A stretch of DNA of 11,775 nucleotides, taken from Candidatus Dormiibacterota bacterium (GTDB lineage Bacteria; Chloroflexota; Dormibacteria; UBA8260; Bog-877). Shown piece by piece: positions 1 through 7,048 of the stretch. The position numbers and the translations under genes were made by a program. The DNA is taken from positions 4,145-15,919 of the forward strand of contig PKXR01000035.1 in assembly GCA_003133485.1 (NCBI GenBank), given 5' to 3'. The notes under the pieces are model-generated. The model did not search any database. It was not told the origin of the DNA and saw only the letters and a list, made by a program, of their open reading frames with translations. Position 1 is the first letter of the stretch. The number at the start of each line of letters is the position of its first letter.

Positions 1-360
1 TCCCTGGCCTTCTATCGCGACACCCTCGGCTTCGAGGTCCGCAACGACGTCGGATACGGCGGGATGCGCTGGATCACTGTCGGCCCCGCCGACCAGCCGG
101 GCACGTCCATCGTCCTGGAGCCGCCGGCCGCCGACCCCGGCATCACCGACGACGAGCGCCGCACCATCGTCGAGATGATGGCCAAAGGCAGCTACGCCCG
201 CATCATCCTGGCCACCGCCGACCTCGACGGCGTCTTCGCACGGCTGCAAGCCAGCGGCGCCGACGTCGCCCAGGAGCCGACCGAGCAGCCGTACGGGGTT
301 CGCGACTGCGCCTTCCGCGATCCCGCGGGCAACCTGATCCGCATCAACGAGGTGCGCTAA
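1..360 (+). CDS. VOC-fold (glyoxalase/bleomycin resistance-like) protein, 3' part
   Basis: The frame is open from base 1, so the gene starts outside the window; 119 C-terminal residues are visible. The visible N-terminus (SLAFYRDTLGFEVR) is the usual first-module phrase of vicinal-oxygen-chelate proteins. The end, with FRDPAGNLIRINEV, is the typical last beta strand, where the Glu often binds the metal. VOC proteins are small metal-dependent or binding proteins (glyoxalases, dioxygenases, antibiotic-binding proteins), and many stand-alone copies have no known substrate. The other metal ligands, including the His near the N-terminus of the first module, are off the window, so activity cannot be judged. 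An ATG at 64 lies inside the conserved fold and is not the true start. Family is secure; substrate is unknown. Confidence 0.9.
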   Translation, partial: SLAFYRDTLGFEVRNDVGYGGMRWITVGPADQPGTSIVLEPPAADPGITDDERRTIVEMMAKGSYARIILATADLDGVFARLQASGADVAQEPTEQPYGVRDCAFRDPAGNLIRINEVR

Positions 361-398
361 GCCATCTGGCGGTCGCAGCCCTAACCTGCACAGATGGC
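361..398 (+). terminator. Possible hairpin after the VOC gene
   Basis: GCCATCTG (361-368) and CAGATGGC (391-398) form a perfect 8-bp inverted repeat with a 22-nt loop, beginning at the base after the VOC stop codon. There is no T-tract. The long loop and missing U-run make this a weak candidate, but its position and the converging gene downstream fit a terminator. Confidence 0.3.
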
Positions 399-556
399 AC
401 CGTGAGGCGCTGAGACGAGATCTCTCATCCGTTTCGACTCGTCCCTCCGGGCAGCCATCCAGCACGGTTTTCGAATCATTCGATGGCATCCCCTCAACCG
501 CGAGGCCGCCGAACTCACGTGGGCCGCCGAATAAGGAGACGCGCCCTAGCTCGAAC
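399..556. other. Non-coding gap between converging genes
   Basis: No credible gene was found here. Small structures visible are a 13-bp palindrome TCGAATCATTCGA (471-483), TGAGA/TCTCA arms around 411-427, and a local cluster of short direct repeats: CCGCCGAA at 506-513 and 524-531, again at 568-575 inside the next gene, and CGAACTCAC at 510-518 and 552-560. An open frame beginning at 483 runs antisense through the membrane protein gene and has shadow-like composition. Confidence 0.4.
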
Positions 557-1279
557 TCACTCCTCAACCGCCGAAGTGACCGCCCTCGGAGCCTTGGCGG
601 CCGCGACGGCGCCGAACCGACCCAGGCTCAAGAACCCAGCGAACATGATCGCGGCCCCGACCGACTCGAAAACGCCGAGCTGGGTCAAGCTCCCGCCCAC
701 CGTCTTAGCCAGAGAGAAACCCAAGGCGACCAGCAGGGCGCCCACGGTGAGCAGCACGTTGCAAAGGACCCGGTCGATGCCGGCGCGGGACCGGATGAAG
801 CGGTAGGCGGAATAGGCGGATCCCCCCGCCAGGACCAGAGTACCCAAGATGTTGAAGACGACCGCCGCCACGAAAAGGGGAGTTCCGTGGCTGGCCAGCG
901 CGCCGCCCAGAACCCCGGCGCTGGTGTTCAGCTTCGAGGCGTTCACTGGGACCACGGCGGCGTCCACCGCCAGCACCAGCGTGAGGACCACCAAAACCGC
1001 CGCGCACGACTGGGCGACCCGGGCGGGAGCCATCAGGAAGGTCGTTCCCAGCGCCAGGTAAATGACCCCCAAAACCCCGCCCAGCAGGTAGAAGGCGCGG
1101 AAGAGTGGGACTGAGAAGCCGAAGTCCTGGCCCAGCGCCTGGGTGAGTGCCGCGGCCGCGAAGATCGCCAGCCCGATACCCCACGCGGCGAAGAACGGTC
1201 TCCGGCTACGCCACCAGTGCGCCCAGACAACCGCCGAGAAGGCCGCCCCCAACAGGCAGGCCACCAGTGCTGCGCCCAT
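557..1279 (-). CDS. Seven-helix membrane protein of unknown function
   Basis: I do not recognise this 240-residue protein. Seven hydrophobic segments are visible at about residues 3-22, 30-48, 62-84, 90-110, 132-155, 171-191 and 203-220. They are Ala/Val/Leu/Gly-rich, with positively charged loops after helix 1 (HWWRSRRP) and helix 5 (YRFIRSR). The tail is short and ends in two Glu. No catalytic motif, metal-ligand cluster or transporter signature was seen. The ATG at 1277-1279 is preceded by GGGGAG a few bases upstream, which supports this start. It diverges from the aldo/keto reductase across a 91-bp gap and converges on the VOC gene, so it is probably transcribed alone. That it is a real integral membrane protein is near certain; its role is unknown. 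Confidence 0.85.
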   Translation of the reverse strand: MGAALVACLLGAAFSAVVWAHWWRSRRPFFAAWGIGLAIFAAAALTQALGQDFGFSVPLFRAFYLLGGVLGVIYLALGTTFLMAPARVAQSCAAVLVVLTLVLAVDAAVVPVNASKLNTSAGVLGGALASHGTPLFVAAVVFNILGTLVLAGGSAYSAYRFIRSRAGIDRVLCNVLLTVGALLVALGFSLAKTVGGSLTQLGVFESVGAAIMFAGFLSLGRFGAVAAAKAPRAVTSAVEE

Positions 1280-1315
1280 CTTCTCCCCGCAAGCAACTAC
1301 GTCCGGCCCGCTGGG

Positions 1316-1332
1316 GCGAGAGTAGCACTCGC
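1316..1332. promoter_or_regulatory. Short inverted repeat in the divergent intergenic region
   Basis: GCGAG (1316-1320) and CTCGC (1328-1332) flank 7 bases, and an outer GGGCGA/TCGCCC pair overlaps them. The repeat sits upstream of the proposed -10 of the aldo/keto reductase and between two divergent genes, a usual place for an operator. The arms are short and the region is GC-rich, so chance is possible. Confidence 0.25.
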
Positions 1333-1358
1333 GGGTCGCCCGAGATCCGATCGCGGGC

Positions 1359-1364
1359 CATAAT
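1359..1364 (+). promoter_or_regulatory. Candidate -10 box for leaderless aldo/keto reductase mRNA
   Basis: CATAAT (five of six bases of TATAAT) ends six bases before the GTG start at 1371. A sigma-70-type -10 at this distance would start transcription at or next to the G of GTG. No Shine-Dalgarno-like sequence lies in the 25 bases before that start, which is what a leaderless mRNA would show. No good -35 box (17-bp spacing gives TCGCCC). Confidence 0.5.
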
Positions 1365-1370
1365 CCGGGC

Positions 1371-2354
1371 GTGCGCTACCTCGACCTGGACGGCCGTCGG
1401 CTCTCTGTCCTCGGCCTCGGCTGCTGGCAGTTCGGGGAGAAGCTTTGGGGGTACGGCACCGAATATTCACAGGCCGACTCCCTGGCGGTGATCCAGCGGG
1501 CTCTGGAGCTGGGCGTGACCGTGTTCGACACCGCCGAGCTTTACGGATCGGGGCGGAGCGAGATGATGGTGGGGACGGCCCTCAGCTCCTGGGAAGGGGA
1601 CCGGTTTTTGGCGACCAAGTTCCTCCCAATCCTGCCCGTTCCCCGGGTGATGCTCTCCCACTGCTCCCAAAGCCTGGACCGGCTGCGGGTCCCGCTGGTG
1701 GACCTCTACCAGATTCACTGGTCCAATCCCGCGGTGCCCTTGGGCCGCCAGATGGAGGGGATGCGCCGGATCCTGTCGCTGGGGATGAGTCGCTATGCCG
1801 GAGTCAGCAACTTCTCGTTAGGCCGCTGGATCGCCGCCGAGCGACACCTGGGAGCACCGGTCATCTCCAATCAGGTGAAGTACAACCTGCTGCAACGGCG
1901 ACCGGAGTCTGGCCTCCTCGAATACGCCCAGAAGCACTCCCGGTTGATTCTCGCCTACAGCCCCTTAGCCCAGGGTGCGCTGACTGGGCGTTACCAGGCA
2001 GGGCACGCCCCCCGGGACTTGCGGCGGGCCAACTCCCTTTTCACTGACACGGCTCTGCTGGCTGCCATCCCCGTGCTGCAGAAACTGCGGGAGATCGCCG
2101 ACGCCCACCAGTGCAGCTCTTCGCAGGTGGCGCTCGCCTATCTCCTCGCGCAACCGCAGGTAATAGTGATTCCCGGGGCCAAGTCCATCGAACAGCTGGA
2201 GTCGAATGTGGCGGCTGCCGAACTCATGCTGGCGGCCGACGAGCTGCTGGCGCTGCGTCGGGAGGCCGATCTGTTTCAGTTTTCCCGGGTTCGCGCCACC
2301 ACCCAGATCGCCGGCCGGCTGCTGCCGACGCGACATCCCCGAGGGGACGCCTAG
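1371..2354 (+). CDS. Aldo/keto reductase
   Basis: This 327-residue NAD(P)H-dependent oxidoreductase of the AKR (TIM-barrel) superfamily is of usual family length. The catalytic tetrad is visible: Asp53 and Tyr58 in FDTAELYG, Lys83 in ATKF and His116 in QIHW. The cofactor side shows GVSNFS (144-149), SNQVKYN (about 166-172), SPLAQGALTGRY and a late IPGAKS phrase typical of the nucleotide-binding loop. Such enzymes reduce aldehydes and ketones, and the substrate cannot be read from sequence. The GTG at 1371 starts the first beta hairpin (MRYLDLDGRRLSVLGLG) at the position expected for the family, so nothing seems missing. It has no ribosome site and is probably leaderless. Its TAG stop shares CTAG with the stop of the converging DedA gene. 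Confidence 0.95.
   Translation: MRYLDLDGRRLSVLGLGCWQFGEKLWGYGTEYSQADSLAVIQRALELGVTVFDTAELYGSGRSEMMVGTALSSWEGDRFLATKFLPILPVPRVMLSHCSQSLDRLRVPLVDLYQIHWSNPAVPLGRQMEGMRRILSLGMSRYAGVSNFSLGRWIAAERHLGAPVISNQVKYNLLQRRPESGLLEYAQKHSRLILAYSPLAQGALTGRYQAGHAPRDLRRANSLFTDTALLAAIPVLQKLREIADAHQCSSSQVALAYLLAQPQVIVIPGAKSIEQLESNVAAAELMLAADELLALRREADLFQFSRVRATTQIAGRLLPTRHPRGDA
2351..2354. other. Shared CTAG: stop codons of two converging genes
   Basis: The palindrome CTAG gives TAG on the plus strand (2352-2354, aldo/keto reductase) and TAG on the minus strand (2351-2353, DedA). No room remains for a terminator between the genes, so each transcript must run into the other gene antisense. Confidence 0.95.
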
Positions 2355-2995
2355 GCCCCTGGACGGGGAAGATTGCCCGGATCCCCCAGCGCCCATCGCT
2401 CCAGCCGGGTTCGGGCGACGATCAGTCCCCCTACTGCCAGAACGAGCAAGGCAATCCCCGCGCCTACGCCGACCCAGGTGAGAGTGCCACCGAAGCGATC
2501 GTAGGCTCGGCCCAGCTCGAAGCCTAAAAGGCCATAACCAGTAGCCCAGGCGGACCCGCCCAGAGCGTTGAAGATGAGAAAGGTGCGATAGCGCATCTCG
2601 GCGGCTCCCGCCATGATGGCCCCAAAGGTTCGCAGCACGGCGATGAAGCGGGCCGCGAACACGGCCAGCGGCCCTCGATGCTCGAAGAAGCGGTGCAAGA
2701 GAAGCAGCCGCTCGGGCGTCAGCCGGACCCAGCCCCCGAACCGTACCAGCAGCCGGTGCCCAAATAGCCGACCGAGGCCGTACCCCACGTTGTCGCCGAG
2801 GATGGCTCCGGCCGCCGCCGCTGCCACCACGCCGACCACGCTGAGGCGGCCCGTGGTGGCGGCGTAGACGGCGGCGACCAGCAGAATCGTCTCGCCGGGG
2901 AAGGGAATCCCGGTGCTCTCAATCAGCGGGGCGGCGAAGACCGCGGCGTATCCGTAGGCGTGGAGAAGGTGGTCCGGGCTGAGGTCGAGCGGCAC
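2351..2995 (-). CDS. DedA family (SNARE-associated/VTT-type) membrane protein
   Basis: This 214-residue inner-membrane protein is of usual DedA length. Family marks are ESTGIPFPGE (26-35), GDNVGYGLGRLFG (67-79) and AARFIAVLRTFGAIMAG (114-130), with the conserved arginines Arg116 and Arg122 of the re-entrant region. Hydrophobic segments follow at about 140-162 and 173-194. DedA proteins support membrane homeostasis, and some act as undecaprenyl-phosphate or phospholipid translocases; which applies here is not visible. The GTG start at 2993-2995 lies one base after the TGA of the upstream DUF72 gene (TGA-G-GTG), so translation is probably coupled and the two form an operon. The stop overlaps the aldo/keto reductase stop on the other strand. 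Confidence 0.93.
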   Translation of the reverse strand: MPLDLSPDHLLHAYGYAAVFAAPLIESTGIPFPGETILLVAAVYAATTGRLSVVGVVAAAAAGAILGDNVGYGLGRLFGHRLLVRFGGWVRLTPERLLLLHRFFEHRGPLAVFAARFIAVLRTFGAIMAGAAEMRYRTFLIFNALGGSAWATGYGLLGFELGRAYDRFGGTLTWVGVGAGIALLVLAVGGLIVARTRLERWALGDPGNLPRPGA

Positions 2996-2996
2996 C

Positions 2997-3893
2997 TCAG
3001 GGATGCGGCCCGAATGGCAGGGGAGGCTCGGTCACCCGGGGCGGAGGGCCATCCGGGAGAAGGAGGGTCGAGGGCGGCAGATTAAGCTCCAGGATCTCGG
3101 CCATCTGCAGGCCATTCACCACGGCGTAGTTGGACCGGTTGTTGTTGAAGAGCAGGTGCACCTCTTCAGCCTCGGTCGCCAGCCGGCGGATGTCCGCCAC
3201 CCACTCGCGCAGCTCGTCGGGGCGGTAGAGGTAGTTGAAGCGATCTCCCGAGGTCTTGCCGCGGGCGTACCACGTCTCGGAGTTCCGACCGTGGAACCGC
3301 ACCGCCGTCAGCCGCTTGTCGGTCACCTCGACTAGACGGGGAAAGGAGCCCGATCCCAGCTGCGGCTCGTCCACCACGCAGAGCGAGACGCGCGACTCGC
3401 TGAGTAGGTCCAGAAGCTGCTCGAAGCGTTCCGGCCCGGCCCAGCTCCGGTTTCGCATCTCCACAATCACCAGGTCGTCGGGATGGCGCTCTCGCAGTCG
3501 GGCCAGCCGATCCAGGTTGAGCGGGGAGGCAGCGAACCACGGCGGGAATTGGTAGTGGAGCGCGCGCAGCTTGCCGCTCTCGCGAATCGGGATGAGGCAG
3601 GCCGCGAACTGACTCTCCTCACTGCGGGTCGGCTCGCGTGGTTGGCCTCCCTCGCGCTCGTGGTAGGTCAGCGCTCGATACGCCTTGATGTTGAAGAGAA
3701 AACTCTCCGGGGTGCTGTCCACCCAGTTAGCGGTCCGGCGGGGCGGTGGGATCCCGTAGTAGGTACTGTCTACCTCCACCAAAGGGAAGTAGCGGGCGTA
3801 GTACGCCAGGCGCCCGACGGGCGGCAAACCCTCCGGGTAGAACTCCTGATGGTCGCTCCAGTTGCAGGTGCCGACCAGGATGCGACCCGCCAT
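2997..3893 (-). CDS. DUF72 (YecE-like) protein
   Basis: This 298-residue protein belongs to the DUF72 TIM-barrel-like family, whose biochemical role is not established. Visible marks are the N-terminal GTCNWSDHQEFYPEG (8-22), LAYYARYFPLVEVDSTYY (29-46), a central FHGRNSETW phrase, YLYRPDELREW, and the hallmark FNNNRSNYAVVNGLQM (249-264), which matches the usual nucleotide-like pocket phrase. The last 25 residues are Pro-rich and look like a disordered extension, making it slightly longer than many members. The ATG at 3891-3893 opens directly on the first strand; only a weak GGGTAG-like ribosome site precedes it. It is first of two genes, with DedA starting one base after its stop. Confidence 0.92.
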   Translation of the reverse strand: MAGRILVGTCNWSDHQEFYPEGLPPVGRLAYYARYFPLVEVDSTYYGIPPPRRTANWVDSTPESFLFNIKAYRALTYHEREGGQPREPTRSEESQFAACLIPIRESGKLRALHYQFPPWFAASPLNLDRLARLRERHPDDLVIVEMRNRSWAGPERFEQLLDLLSESRVSLCVVDEPQLGSGSFPRLVEVTDKRLTAVRFHGRNSETWYARGKTSGDRFNYLYRPDELREWVADIRRLATEAEEVHLLFNNNRSNYAVVNGLQMAEILELNLPPSTLLLPDGPPPRVTEPPLPFGPHP

Positions 3894-3991
3894 CTACCCA
3901 TGCTCTCAGGTTGGGCGCACCGGAACCCGCGGGGCGCCGGGCCAGGGTCAACCGGCCTACCCGGCGGAGGTGGCCCGACGCCGCAACGGAC

Positions 3992-3997
3992 TACGAT
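3992..3997 (+). promoter_or_regulatory. Candidate -10 box for korAB
   Basis: TACGAT matches four of six bases of the TATAAT consensus and lies 44 bases before the korA start. That would leave a leader of roughly 38 bases carrying the ribosome site. No -35 match was found. The 148-bp gap to the divergent DUF72 gene also holds a 7-bp inverted repeat, CGCCGGG (3935-3941) and CCCGGCG (3960-3966), with a third copy of CGCCGGG at 4001-4007. Confidence 0.3.
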
Positions 3998-4041
3998 GGT
4001 CGCCGGGCAGTTCGAGATAGTTCGGCAAGTGGGAGAAGACT

Positions 4042-5883
4042 TTGGCGGAGCGGGGTTCCGTCGACCTGAATCTGGTGGCATCGACGGTCAACGGGTCGGG
4101 CAGCCAGTCGGCCAACCTGGTGCTGACCAGGGCCGTGTTCGCGATGGGGATCCCAGTCGCTCCGAAGAACCTCTTTCCCTCCAACATCGAGGGACTGCCC
4201 ACCTGGTTCTACCTACGCGCTAACTCGATGGGGTATCGGGCAGGGCGGCGGCGCGCCGACCTGTTGGTGGCGCTGAATCGAGCGACCTTCCAGGCCGACA
4301 TGGCTCGGCTGGAGCCGGGCGGAGTGTTGGTCTACGAGGAGGCCTTCGGAGCTCCTCAGCTGCAGGAGGGAGTGCCGCCTCATCTATATCCGGTCCCATT
4401 CGGCAAGCTGGCGAAGGCCTCGGTCCCAGATCCTGATCTACGTAAGTACCTGACCAACATCATCTACGTGGGAGTGGTGGCGGAGATCCTAGGCATCCCC
4501 GATACGGCACTGGAGGAGGCGATGACCCGCCAGTTCCGGTCCAAGCCCAAGGCGATCGCCGCCAATCGGGAAGCGATTGCGGTCGGCCGCGACTACTTCA
4601 GGACCAACTTGACCAAGACCGACCCGCTGCGACTCCGCCCCCTGGATCGCACCTCAGGTCAGCTCCTGCTGGAGGGCAACCAGACGGCGGCGCTGGGGGC
4701 GATCATGGGCGGCTGCACGGTACTGGCCTGGTACCCGATCACTCCGAGTTCCTCTTTGGCCGAGCACCTGATTGCTCTTTCCGACCGCTACCGGATCGAC
4801 ACCGAGACCGGCAAGCGGAGGATCGCGACGATCCAGGCAGAGGACGAGTTAGCGGCGGCCGGGATGGTGCTGGGGGCGGGCTGGGCCGGCGCCCGGGCCA
4901 TGACCACGACCTCGGGCCCAGGGATCTCGTTGATGGCGGAGTTCGTCGGGCTCGGCTACTACGCCGAGATCCCCGGAGTCTTCGTCGACATCCAGCGAGT
5001 AGGACCTTCCACCGGGCTGCCCACCAGGACCATGCAGGGCGACGTCAGCTTCGCCTACACGCTATCCCACGGCGACACCCGCCACCCGGTGCTGCTCCCC
5101 GGCACCGTCCTCGAGTGCTACGAGTTCCTGGCGCAGGCCTTCGATCTGGCCGAGCAGCTGCAGACGCCTGTCTTCGTTCTATCCGATCTGGATTTGGGGA
5201 TGAACCTCTGGATGACCGATCCGCTTCCCTATCCCGAGCAGGGCTTCGACCGCGGCAAGGTCCTCCGCAAAGAGGACCTAGACCACATGGTGCGCTTTGA
5301 GCGCTACCGCGATGTGGACGGGGACGGGGTCCCGTGGCGAACTCTGCCTGGGACGGAGCATCCCCTGGCTGGCTACTTCACCCGCGGGTCCGGCCACGAT
5401 GAGGCGGCCCGCTACACCGAGAGCGACGAGGCCTATACCCGAGTCATGGACCGCCTGGCCCGGAAGCTCGAGACTGGTCGGGAGAAGCTCCCCTCCCCGG
5501 TGATCGATGACGGATCTGCAGAGGTGGGGGTCATCGCCTACGGGAGTTCTCACCACGCGATGGTGGAGGCCCGGGACATCCTGCGCGCGGTCAGGATCCC
5601 CACCGACTACCTGCGGGTGCGAGCCTTGCCGATCGCTTCGGAAGTGGCGGATTTCGTGGCTCACCACTCCCGGGTCTACGTGGTGGATCAGAACCGCGAC
5701 GGCCAAATGCACCAAATCCTCCAAGTCGAATTGGGAGGGCACCTAGCGGACCGGCTGCTCTCCGTGCGCCATTACGATGGCCTGCCCCTCTTCGCCTACG
5801 ACCTGGTCCAGGCGATCCAGGCCCAGGAGTCGGCCGTCCCAGCTGTCGACCCAGTACCGATGGTCGCCGGGGTCTCCGGCTGA
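4042..5883 (+). CDS. korA: 2-oxoacid:ferredoxin oxidoreductase, alpha subunit (fused gamma-alpha)
   Basis: This is the large subunit of a CoA-dependent 2-oxoacid:ferredoxin oxidoreductase, which converts 2-oxoacid, CoA and oxidised ferredoxin to acyl-CoA, CO2 and reduced ferredoxin. At 613 residues it has the two-subunit layout: an N-terminal gamma domain (about 12-185, with VNGSGSQSANLVLTRA and KNLFPSNIEGLPTW), then the alpha pyrimidine-binding domain (about 205-450), with the YPITPSSS loop (231-238) carrying the conserved Thr that contacts thiamine diphosphate and CoA/substrate, and a C-terminal transketolase-like domain (about 495-600). The TTG start follows GGGAG (4031-4035) with six bases between, and no better start lies in the frame. 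TGATG joins it to korB. The substrate may be 2-oxoglutarate (as in mycobacterial KorAB), pyruvate or a branched 2-oxoacid; sequence reading cannot choose. Confidence 0.93.
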   Translation: MAERGSVDLNLVASTVNGSGSQSANLVLTRAVFAMGIPVAPKNLFPSNIEGLPTWFYLRANSMGYRAGRRRADLLVALNRATFQADMARLEPGGVLVYEEAFGAPQLQEGVPPHLYPVPFGKLAKASVPDPDLRKYLTNIIYVGVVAEILGIPDTALEEAMTRQFRSKPKAIAANREAIAVGRDYFRTNLTKTDPLRLRPLDRTSGQLLLEGNQTAALGAIMGGCTVLAWYPITPSSSLAEHLIALSDRYRIDTETGKRRIATIQAEDELAAAGMVLGAGWAGARAMTTTSGPGISLMAEFVGLGYYAEIPGVFVDIQRVGPSTGLPTRTMQGDVSFAYTLSHGDTRHPVLLPGTVLECYEFLAQAFDLAEQLQTPVFVLSDLDLGMNLWMTDPLPYPEQGFDRGKVLRKEDLDHMVRFERYRDVDGDGVPWRTLPGTEHPLAGYFTRGSGHDEAARYTESDEAYTRVMDRLARKLETGREKLPSPVIDDGSAEVGVIAYGSSHHAMVEARDILRAVRIPTDYLRVRALPIASEVADFVAHHSRVYVVDQNRDGQMHQILQVELGGHLADRLLSVRHYDGLPLFAYDLVQAIQAQESAVPAVDPVPMVAGVSG

Positions 5884-6914
5884 TGGCATCGGTCACGATC
5901 AAGACCAACCTCCTCGGGTTGAGCCGGGACGATTACAAAGGCCTAGCCACCACCCTCTGTGCCGGCTGTGGTCACAATTCCATCACCAATCACATCGTCA
6001 AGGCGCTCTACGACCATGGTGTTGACCCCTACCGCCTGGCGAAGATGAGTGGGATCGGCTGCTCCTCCAAAGCCACTGCCTATTTCGTGGAGCGAGCCCA
6101 CGCGTTCAACGCGGTCCACGGCAGGATGCCGGCGGTCACCACCGGAGCGGCGGTCGCCGACCGCCAGCTGTTGTTCCTGGGAATCAGCGGCGACGGGGAC
6201 ACCGCCAGCATCGGATTGGGCCAGTTCTGCCATCTCCTGCGACGCAATGTCGACTGCACGTACGTCGTCGAGAACAACGGCGTCTACGGTCTCACCAAGG
6301 GCCAGTTCTCGGCGACCGCCGATCCCGGGTCGATTCAGCGGAAGGGTACGGTGAACCAGTTAGAGACCATCGACATCGCCGGCCTGGCCGTGCAATTGGG
6401 GGCCTCGTTCGTCGCCCGCAGCTTCTCCGGAGACGGAGCGCAGCTGGTTCCTTTGCTGCGCGCCGCCTTGTCGCACCGCGGCACCGCCTTGCTCGACGTG
6501 ATCAGCCCTTGCGTCACCTTCAACGACCACGAGGGCTCGACCAAGAGCTACCAGTACGTCAAAGAGCACGAGCTGATCCTCCAGGAGCTCGACTTCATTC
6601 CTCTACAGTCGGAGGTCGAGGTGAACTACGAGGAGGGCACCTCGACCGAAGTCGAGTTGCACGACGGATCCCATCTCCGCCTGCGGAAACTTGGCAGCGA
6701 ACATGACCCGCTGGACCGCCTGGCGGCGCTCAGCGTCATCGACGAGGGGCGGCGGCACGGTGAGGTGGTGACCGGTCTGCTGTACATCAATCCTGAGGCT
6801 GCCGACCTCTGCACCGCGGAAAATCTTCCGCTGGCTCCCCTGCGAGACCTCGACGAACAGCAACTGCGCCTCACCCGGGACCAGTTCGCGGCGCTGATGC
6901 AGGAGTGGGCATAG
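5883..6914 (+). CDS. korB: 2-oxoacid:ferredoxin oxidoreductase, beta subunit
   Basis: This 343-residue thiamine-diphosphate-binding subunit pairs with KorA. GDGD (103-106) and VVENNGVYGLTKGQ (128-141) form the Mg/ThDP-binding motif. Four cysteines at 26, 29 (CAGC), 60 (GIGCSS) and 210 (ISPC) match the positions that hold the single [4Fe-4S] cluster in this beta-subunit family, so the enzyme should be able to pass electrons to ferredoxin. The ATG overlaps the korA stop by one base (TGATG), implying coupled synthesis and a 1:1 ratio. No ferredoxin gene is present in the window. The C-terminal tail (about 235-343) has the Glu-rich and LPLAPLRDL phrases common in this group. Confidence 0.95.
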   Translation: MASVTIKTNLLGLSRDDYKGLATTLCAGCGHNSITNHIVKALYDHGVDPYRLAKMSGIGCSSKATAYFVERAHAFNAVHGRMPAVTTGAAVADRQLLFLGISGDGDTASIGLGQFCHLLRRNVDCTYVVENNGVYGLTKGQFSATADPGSIQRKGTVNQLETIDIAGLAVQLGASFVARSFSGDGAQLVPLLRAALSHRGTALLDVISPCVTFNDHEGSTKSYQYVKEHELILQELDFIPLQSEVEVNYEEGTSTEVELHDGSHLRLRKLGSEHDPLDRLAALSVIDEGRRHGEVVTGLLYINPEAADLCTAENLPLAPLRDLDEQQLRLTRDQFAALMQEWA

Positions 6915-6962
6915 GCAGCGATCGGGCCACATCAACGCCTTTCTCAGTGATGTCTCAGGTTC

Positions 6963-6968
6963 TAGGTT
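6963..6968 (+). promoter_or_regulatory. Weak candidate -10 box for the exported-protein gene
   Basis: TAGGTT fits the TANNNT pattern. If used, transcription would begin near 6975, upstream of the anti-Shine-Dalgarno arm. No -35 match was seen. Just upstream, TCTCAG occurs twice (6942-6947 and 6953-6958), 11 bases apart, which would put both copies on the same face of the helix. A competing reading, TTGGGG (6968-6973) with TAGCGA (6991-6996) at 17 bases, would start transcription below that arm. Confidence 0.2.
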
Positions 6969-6981
6969 GGGGCCGCGTCTA

Positions 6982-7043
6982 GCCTCCTGGTAGCGAAGAC
7001 ATCGATCAGTGGGCGGAAATCGCAACCGCCCGAACCAGGAGGT
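6982..7043 (+). promoter_or_regulatory. Candidate leader hairpin masking the Shine-Dalgarno
   Basis: GCCTCCTGGT (6982-6991) pairs over its full 10 bases with ACCAGGAGGT (7034-7043): nine Watson-Crick pairs and one G-U. The 3' arm contains the whole AGGAGG ribosome site (7037-7042) of the gene at 7049. Inside the loop, GGGCGG (7011-7016) and CCGCCC (7026-7031) form a second 6-bp stem with a 9-base loop, two bases from the outer 3' arm, so the stems could stack. In an mRNA carrying both arms, translation would be blocked until the outer stem opens. It works only if transcription starts upstream of 6982. Confidence 0.5.
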
Positions 7044-7048
7044 AAATC

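Noticed and set aside
440..495. tRNA-like phrase around GGTTTTCGAATC
   Set aside because: It resembles a T-arm at first sight, but the flanking bases do not form a T-stem, and no acceptor, D or anticodon stems fit.
705..1184. Long open frame on the minus strand inside the membrane protein gene
   Set aside because: Its translation is Gly/Arg/Pro-rich and lacks any family pattern; the overlapping frame gives a clean seven-helix protein with a ribosome site. It is a GC-rich shadow.
3483..4223. 246-residue plus-strand open frame across DUF72 and the korA start
   Set aside because: It is antisense to a clear DUF72 protein and overlaps korA in another frame, with low-complexity Arg/Gly/Val composition.
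3994..5871. 14-nt direct repeat CGATGGTCGCCGGG at 3994-4007 and 5858-5871
   Set aside because: The copies flank most of korA, but one 14-nt match is expected by chance in a GC-rich window of this size, and the second copy lies in coding sequence with normal KorA reading.
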